NCBI RefSeq assembly: GCF_040807025.1
Contig: NC_090944.1
Coordinates: 114,346,738-114,410,737, forward strand
Direction: 5' to 3'
DNA length: 64,000 nt
Source: Struthio camelus
Lineage: Eukaryota > Chordata > Aves > Struthioniformes > Struthionidae
Shown here: positions 35,601 to 44,600 of the stretch, piece after piece
Numbering within the stretch: position 1 is the first letter of the stretch
Layout of the letters: the number at the start of each line of letters is the position of its first letter
Translations under genes and position numbers: made by a program
Notes under the pieces: generated by a model
What the model saw: only the letters and a program-made list of their open reading frames with translations
Databases searched by the model: none
Told to the model about the DNA's origin: nothing

Positions 35601-38600
35601 GATGATGGCCAAGAAGAACTAGTGAGTCTGGGGCTGGGTCCAGGGCTGGCAGAGTAGGTGCATGCCCTGGTCACTGGCAGGGATCTCTACTGTTTGCTGT
35701 CCTTCCTGGACAGCTAAGGTGCGAGGGATGCTGTGAAACTGATGTAACATGTGCTGAGTGCCGGTGGTCGAGGGCGGTAAGTGCTGGCAGGGCTGATTCC
35801 CAGCTGGTGAGATTGAAGCATATCTGAAATCTTCACATGCAGTGGCCTGAGATTAGGGCTGTCTCCATTCTCTTTTGTGCTCCCCCAAATAAGACTTCTC
35901 TGGCCCCTCTGCTGAGGACATAAGCTCGTCCTTGCAGGGGGCTGAGGGAGAAGATGAAGGAAAGTAGTGTGATTGGGTAGTTGTGGTGGGCAGCGTGGGT
36001 GGATGCTGCTGAGGTATTGTACTGCTCTGTGCTCCTAAGTAGGCCAGCAGAGCATTAGCAAGTGGTGGCCTCCTGAGGCACAGGAGAAGCGGCTCTTTTC
36101 TCTATCGGATTAGCAATGCAAAACTGTCTGCAGAGGAGTTGTGCTAGAAGTGTGACAGCCAGCTGTCCCCAGGGTACAGAAAGCATGTGTTGTTGCCGTG
36201 GATGGCTTCTCCTCTCAGACTGTGCTGCTGGGCTCACCCCTTTGCTGTGTGCATCCCACCATCGGTGGGCAGGGGCAGCAGGGTCTGTTCCTGGGTTAAA
36301 TCAGGAAGTAGATTGCATGGTTCATTTTCCTCATCCTTCCCCTTGGACTTGTGCTTCCCTGCTAGCTGGTCAGACTGAATGGCCTGGAGGGGAAATGGGA
36401 GAAAGGGTGAGCTGCCGCCCTTTTGGAGGGTTTGGCTGTTGCTCCTGACTGTGTCTGAAGGACTGGTATGGGTGAGGAGTTGGTTTCAGTTGCAGTGAAA
36501 TGGCATTTGATGCCTTTCCAGCCATGTGTTGGCAGTTGGAGCAGAACAGGTGCACTTGCTAAGTATGGGGCTGGATCTGCTGTAGAAGTATGTGGTGTCA
36601 GGTCCAAGTTATTCAGGGTTCCTGTTCTCCGCTTTGCTGAGGAATGGCTCATATGCAGCAGCTGTGTGTTTTGTGTGTGGGGGGGGGGGGTTAAGGGGCC
36701 TGCCCCTGAATTTGGGGTGGGAGTGTGGCCTGAGCAGTGGAATAGGTGGCTGCCACCCTTGTGTCCTGCTGCCACGTCTCCTGCCCTGACCAAGGAGTTT
36801 TGGAGGATGAGAAGATGATGTGAAGTGACCCCCAGCCTCAGCCATTTGTACATGTTCAGTGCCAGGAGGAGTTGGCAAGTTCATCAAGGTTCCCTTTGGT
36901 GAAGAGGTCTGCTACCACCAGGCATGACAGTTGGATAAGACTCTATGCATGCTGAGTCTCTTCAGTGCCCATATTTTAAACATGAAATGACTTGTTGCAC
37001 TTGATCAGTGCCAGTGTAACCATGAATTACATTGAAGATGAAAGGTGTGACTTGCCTTGCTCTTCCACGCAAGCAGGAATTTGGAGCTGGAGGCTCTGCC
37101 TGAGCTGAATCTGCCCTATGGCTGCTGGGGAAACATCCTTTTATTTTTAGTCAGATCTTTAAAAGATGACTTTCCTCAGTTTTTAAGTATAAAGAATCTA
37201 ATTCTTATACCCCGACAATTCCCAACATACTCCCGATCAGGGAGTTTCTCCATGGATGTGGGGACAGACTGAGGGAAGCGAGTTGCCAACCAGGCGTGGT
37301 GGTGGCAGCAGAGAAGCCCAAGGCTCACAGCAGGTGCCGATCCAATAGAAGTGGTGTCATGGGGGAAGAAGGTTAATGTGCCAGGAAGGGGCTATGGCCA
37401 ACTCTTGCTAGTGTAGTCAGAGGCCAATGGCAACATGCCAGCATGGACTGGGATGCATGCTAAGTTGTACTGTCATGTAATCTTAGGTAAACATGCTCAA
37501 ACACACATGTAGAAAAGCCTATTCCCCTCCTTCTCTATTAATGCGCTTTCAGTACCCTCTAGAGAGCAAATGGCTGAAGTGGTCTCCAGTCAAATAAGTA
37601 TACGTGGAAGGATAACTCACTGAACTTAAGTACTTGCCTTTGATAAAAGGCTGAGCTCTGTTTGTGCTGAGGTGTGACGCTGAATCCAGTCCTTATCAAT
37701 GTCTCAAGGACAGGACCGAAGCTCTGAACCTGCATCTAACGTTGCACACACGAGTAAGACTGTTTAATGCAATCCTGGCCCCACCGAAGTCAGTCCCAGA
37801 GAATCAACCACCTGCCTTACAGACAAATGGCCTTTGTACATAGAGAGAAGTTGGAGAATGCGATTTGGCTATGTGAGCCTTCAGTTGAAGGTCAAAACAG
37901 TGTTTTTTTTGCCCCTCGCTGTTGCCACCTCTGAAGAAAACTGGATGAGTTTGGTGTTTTGTTTGTTTTCAACTACTTAGTTGGGAACTGAATTGATGAC
38001 ACCAAATAATTTTTGCAAGGGGCCCCTGAACAGCTGTCATATGGTAACAGCTTTGAGTACCTCTTAACCTGGGCAGAACGTGAAAAAATCCCAAGAGACT
38101 AAAGGTTCTTTGTGTGCCACCCTGGTACTGTTAAGGCGTGTGTGTGTGGCGTGTTTTTTTTTTTTTTTAATGAATCATTGCCTTTATTGAATGGCATTTC
38201 CTTCCCTCCCCCATCTCTTGCAGATTCTGAAACCCTCAAGTGCCCATTCTCCAGTGAAAGAGAGATCAAGGGGTAAATCGTTGTCCCCTCGTCGAAGGCA
38301 GGCCAGCCCTCAGAGACGGGCATGCAGGAGAGACAAATCGTGAGTATTCCTGCACTGTCAGTGCTGCCATCACTGAGACAAAAGTTGAGGGTGGTGACAT
38401 TATTTTGTTGTACGAAACTTGCGTACGCTCACTGGCATCTATAAGAAAACTGCAACAAGTATCTTGGTTACCTGTGAAGCTCTAGAAGCCAGTACTGCCA
38501 AGTGTTGTGGTGTTGCTGTGTTTACTACTTACCAGCTGCCTGACTATTCCTCTGTGCGGTGTCTTTTGAGGTCTAGATGGCCTCTTTTCAGTCTGACTCT

Positions 38601-41600
38601 ACCTGGTGTTGGATGACTGTGGAAGTGTGTGTTTCATCTTTTATTTTTTCAGTCTCTGTACAGTTTACTTTCTGGAGAAGCTAAGAACCTAGCTTGGGGG
38701 GTGGGAGACCTTTACAGAAAAGAAAGTAGTTTGATCACACTGAAGGGTGTTCACAGGTAGGTATGAAAATAGTAGAACCTATCACCTTGTGATGGTGGGG
38801 TGTCCTTGTTATCATGGTCACTCAGATAAAAAGTGGATTCTCTGGGATTAGCTGTAGTGTTGGGCTGTTCTGCTGACGTAGCATTTTTCACTTTGAACTG
38901 TCCATCTTGCAGGGAATGTGGAAAAAGTAAGTCTTTTTCTCTTACCAAAGCAGGAATATCACTTACTTTGGATACTTTGATTCTAAGTGGTTTAAAAAAC
39001 AGACTACCTTTCTCATATATAGCAGGTAATTAATTGTTTCCCTTTAACTGAGTGGGGAAGGATGGGCTAACTGCACGCAACACCTCTAAATGGATAAAAT
39101 TGAGCCCTGGGGCCTTGGGTTTTTTACAGCCACCACTGATTCAGGCACCTGAGCCTTAGATGTGGAAGAGGCTGTGTTCCAGCTACACACTTCATGCCAG
39201 AAGGCTGACCCCTGTGAAAGCCTATACGTGACCCGGATTAGTCACATATTTATGATCATCACTTTTTAAATAGGCTCCCAAACTACTATCTCAGCACTTA
39301 TTTATTTTAAAGCAGCTAACAAAGACATGATATTGGCTTTCTAAAGATAACTTTAAGATACTTCAGCAGCAGGTGATTTCACAGCAGGCTTTTATTTTTT
39401 CCATGTGAATTCATACCAAGTCCACAATACTATACTTTAGGCTCCTTGTTTAGTGTGTGGATGCCCTATAGTTGTAATAGGCCCTGCTACTCCAGGCTGC
39501 TTTACTTCCTAGAGTCTCTTTGAGGCATGGTTTCATCTCTGGGTTTCTAATACTGCCTCTGCAGTTGCTGGAGTGAATCCCATACATTTGGAGAGAAGAG
39601 TGAGTCTTGCTGGCCTGGGGAGACAAGCCGGTTGAGCTGGCTTCCTGAGAGAACTGCTAAGCACGTGGCTGCTCTGTAGCAGTTGGCTGCCTCTCTGTTG
39701 CTTTGCTTTTCCAGGATAGAAGGATAAGAGAAGTACAAGTAGCCTCACTGGGGGCCTTGCAATGGTTTCGGCACCCATTACCTGCTCAGTTGTTCTGCTC
39801 TGCTGCTCTGTGTCTTGAGTGCATTATGTTACTCTAAAATAAAACTGGGTCTTGTATAATGGTGACTCAGGAGCTAGCTATAGTTGTAATGCTGAGAGCA
39901 GGAGACTGAGAGGCTGTGCTCTGCAGCCGCATGACAGCCCTGCAGGTCCTGTGCAGCCCCCTGACAAGCCTGGACCAGCATGCTTGCAAGCAAGAGGTGG
40001 GCAAAAGAGCCTTAGGCAACTCCAGGGCCCCTAGGTAGACCAGGGAGGCTGCTGTATCTTCAGCAGGCCCTCAGAGCTATTTTGGGAATGGCTATGCAAA
40101 TAGTTCTTGTTTTGGGGCTGCCTGATGGCTTAAAGTCACCCTACTTACCCAGTAGGGAGATTTGGGAAAATGACACTGTGTCTTGGTGATGGGAATACTC
40201 GAGCCTTGACCTCCTTGTGCCTCCGGTTATCCATCTATGAAATTTTGTCCGGTGCTCAGCAAGATACAGGTCTCTGGATGCAGTTACTAATTGTTAGAAG
40301 CTATAGGAAGAACTGTTTAAAGGTTAAGATATGAAGCTTGTGCTTGACAAATCAGCTTTACATTGCTGCTGTATGAATGTTGGTGAGTCCTGTTACCTCT
40401 CTATGCTTCAGCTTGCCACTGTAAAATAGGGATGATTTATATTCATCTCCAGGGCACAGAATGAGGCTGTTTGTAGAGCACTTTAAGAAACAGAGTGGGG
40501 AAATGCCTACTGTTTGTATCAAATTAACCTTTTAATTAAAGTTTGTCAGCTCGCTTGGAGAAGCGTCTGTAAGAGGTATTATAAAATTCCAGGCAGGGAA
40601 AACCTGAGGCACTTTTATTTATTTTTCCCCTCCCCTTTTAGGGAATAAATTCTTCCCCTATGTGAATCTTCACAGAATAGATAAAGAGCAGAGAGATCAA
40701 TGTTCTCCATCTCCCTCAAGCCACCTAAGTGATGGTGCTGCAGTGATCTGCCTGTGGGGCAGTGAGTGTTCAAAGTCGGGGTCCCAGGTGGAGGTCACTG
40801 CAGGGAGGGCACACTGAGGCTGCTGTTATAATGCATTTGGAATAGCAGTGAGTCATGTTTAGGGCAGTTTTTAGAGCAGTTTTTAGAACTGCATACACCA
40901 AAGTCAGTGGCTCTTGTAGCTGCATTTAATCACCTCCTCAAAGGGAGGAGGCAATTTGAGTCAGTTGCCTGCTAGGCTGATCACAGGGGGGGAAAAAAAA
41001 AAAAACCAACTCTAGTGCTGCCAGTTGTAACCTGGTTGTGGTATCCTCACATACAACTTGCAATATTTAACCTCCTGACCTCAAGAAGGCACCTGGCACC
41101 AACTTGTAGTTGCTGTGTTGTGGAGGAGGCCTGTCAGCACTGTTGCTGAGCCTGGAGTGAGGACTGATTGGGTATGCCGTATGAGTAAAGCCAAACGAGC
41201 TGCCTGTAGGCACATGCAAGATGGCCTTAACACTGTGTGTAGTCAGAGTCCTTTCACAGAATGGCTGAGGTTGGAAGGGACCTCTGGAGATCATCTAATC
41301 CAACCCCCCTGCTCAAGCAGGGTCATCTAGAGCACACTGCGCAGGATCGAGACCAGGCGGGTTTTGAATATCTCCAGAGAAGGAGATTTCTGCTAGCAGT
41401 GAAGAGATGATTTTGAACTTGTCTGTAGCACAGGTACCTCTGGAGTAGGGTACTTCTAACCTGGGAATTCCAGGTATCAGATCTAAGCGTTGAACTTGAG
41501 CTCTTCAGAACTGGCCTAATTCTTTTGCAGGGGCTGCTCTTACTGACTCCTCTGAAAATGGAGCTTCTTGTTAGTGAAATGAATTTGTGTTCAAACACTT

Positions 41601-44600
41601 CAGTTGAAAAAGGTTGTATGAGATGACAGTTCTTTCAGTAACTGTGCATTTTTGTTAATACTTGAGAATGAGTTACTTAGTATTTTGAAAGCTAGTTTGG
41701 TACTGAAGAAATGCAAAATGTGCATGTACCTTCCTGGAGCATCCAGCTCCCACTGGTCCCATGGGAAGTGTGTATATAGGCCCTCTGGGAAATCCCACTA
41801 GATGCCTGTTTTAGTGATGAGGCGCTCCGAATCTAGCCGTAGAACAGCAGTGTTCTGTATGGGCAAATTAATCACAATAAAACTCTCTGTTATAAAAGTG
41901 ATACCAGAGAGAACTGGGTTCCTGATGTTAAAATGGTGCTTTTTTAGAGCGCTGACCAGTAGTGTTGGTGGCTGGAAGGCTGGCTGTGCCCTTTGTCCTG
42001 GCTGGAGTGACACTGCAGAGGGAACCTCCTGCCATAAGGAGTTTAGTGCTGGTGAAACAGTTTCACTTCCAAAGGCAAGCTTCTGCTGGTTCCTGCCCAC
42101 TGTTGCGGGAGGCCTCTGAGGTCTGAAGGGGTGAATGCATTCAGAGGTGAGCTTGAGTGATGCATACCAAACAGCAATTGACAGGAGGGAGGAAATGGAA
42201 GAGGCAAAAATGGGTATTTTCTTCTGTATATTGATGGGATTCTTGAGAATCTAGTTGCAGTGAGAGGCCTTTGTGTTATGCACAGAAGAAGAAAGACTTC
42301 TAGACAAGACTTCTTAGGCTGAATTCCCTCCTAAATAATGGCAGTCCTTGTCGACACTGCATTTTGTCTCTTTATGAATCTTATTTGCATGCTCTAATTA
42401 TAGCTTTTTAGAGCTCACAGGGGAGGGAGAGAGAAGGTTTCTGCTCCAGTGTGAGCTGGCAGGGGCTTAAGAAGGCATTCATTGGAGAGGGTTCACCTGC
42501 TGATGGCAAGTGGTTATTACAGCCTGCTTTTTGTCAACAATAAATTATATGGGCCTCCTAGGAAAATCTCCCAATGAAAAATACTTAAGGCTCAGCATCA
42601 TGAACTGTAGTGGCTTCGCTGGTTTGCTTTCTGAAGGACAAGGTCTGAAGCAAGGCTTGGAGGCAGTGGTGGGTTCTGCTGACTCAACCCTTTAACTGGT
42701 TGTCTGCCTGTGGTGACTGCTGGTGAGCCGATGATAGCATTTTAGCCTGGACAGGAGCATACTTCCAAAATTGGTCCCCTGCTTCTCTTACCACGCTTTG
42801 ACCACTGTTGCAGAGTGGTCCTGGAATATAAAAAACAGGCTCCTTTTTTGATGAAGCTAGGCTGGCAGATGTGTGCCTAATATTCTTCAGCTGCTAATGG
42901 GCATGCAGCACATTGGGAAAAGATTCGAGCTCTTCCTGTATAAGAACACAGATTAGTGCAAGGATGTCGGGCCATGAGCAACAAGCTGTGTTACTATACA
43001 TACCCACTTCCATTGGGCTGCACTACTTGCTGCTGTAGACAGAGCCAGTGTCTTTGCATTCAGGCTTTCAAGTAGCGGTTGGTACCCAGTTTATAGTTTG
43101 TAAATGACCAAATCGATATATTCATTTGTTCTGTTGTTTGTTAGCAAACTGCATAACCCTTTAAAGAGGAGAACTATAATCTAGGCTTTTAGAACAAAAT
43201 CCCTCCTAATTCATTCTGCGCACTGAGCACAGTTACAAGTGAAATATAATAAGGTTAGATTATGCATGAGAATTCCTAATTATGTAGCACAGCTGAAAGG
43301 ATGCTATGGAGAAGAATCTCCTCAGCTATTTTGTTTTCCCCTGAAAATCACTTAATGCTTGCTTTGTTTGCTACTTGAAGGCAAGTTTCAATTAGCACTT
43401 TATCCTGCGAATGCTTCCTGTTGAACATGTGGCTACAGGGCACACAGGGTATCTTGTGCCCTAGGAGACTGAGGTGTAGTCAAGTTACAGGAGCTCATTA
43501 GCTGAGCTAGGGCAATAGTCCATGTACTCCTAGCAGGACTACCTCACAGCAGCTGTGGGCTTTTACTGTGTCCTCTTGCCCATCATCTCTTATGCCCAAA
43601 GGGAGGGGAGTGCAATAAATTGCAAGCCACAGTGCTGGGACAAGCAAAGCAGCATTTTATTCAATAGGAGTGTTTGGAGCTGGAGGAGTTTGGCAGTGTT
43701 AATCTGAGTTTGGGAGGGAGTGTAATGTGGTAGCCTGAAGCAATTTCTGCTCCTGAATGTCAGTTCACCAGAGGTATTTCCTTTTCATTTTAAAATATGA
43801 GGCTTAACACATGCATGCTCTGTAAAGGTCACAGCAACACTGAATTGTATACTTCTGGCCTAATTTAGCTGTTGAAAGGCAATTTGGAGTTATTAGTTCT
43901 GTTAATACTGTACATTTGGATATGGGAGGCAGGCAGTGAAGACAGCCCATGGATGCTGTGTACCAGGCAGCTATCGACAGCTTCACATACTCATAATGGC
44001 ACTGCAGACAGTCTGATGGACGTCTCGGCCAGTATAACAGTTACCCATATAATGTCTAGTAGCTGTGTTGCTCCACCTGGTGCTTTGAGAACACACAGCT
44101 CGATTGTAACCATAATCGCTTTGTAGGGGATGTTCTGCTTCTGGTCATTGTCTAGCCAAGCAGAAAAAGGGGCTGTGAAGCCTCCATTCCAACAAGTCCT
44201 TGCCTTTTCCAAACACCCTAAGGAGAGAAATGTTACGGAGGACAGTCTGCTTGCAGCTACAAGCTGGAGGACTGTGATGCAATGTAAATGGGCCACTCAG
44301 CACAGGTATGCGGTGACTCCCCATCTTTCCTGGATCATTGGAGAAGGTAGAACCATCCAGGCTTGCTTTAATTAAAGCCAGGTTTTGAGGTGGGGGAAGG
44401 AAAAAGGGGTGGAAAGGTTAGAGGATCTTTTCCTAAATTTAGGAAGGAAGGGCTCTCCCTCCTTCATTATTCATTGTATATGAAGGAAGTTTCATACAAT
44501 GCATCTTTCACTGGTCTTTGGCTTCTGCACAAGCTCTGAAGGATGGAACTTGTAGCTTGTTTTCTGGACAATCAAATCCCATCTTCTCTGAAGGAATAAA

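Noticed and set aside
36669-36690. GT stretch followed by 12 G
   Set aside because: A short mononucleotide run with few GT units, of no evident meaning beyond being a likely sequencing trouble spot.
38833-39033. Possible extra exon between CATCTTGCAG and AAAAAGTAAGT near 38910-38930
   Set aside because: Splice-like ends occur by chance. The piece is tiny and matches nothing in vasohibins, and exons 6 and 7 already join in the correct frame.
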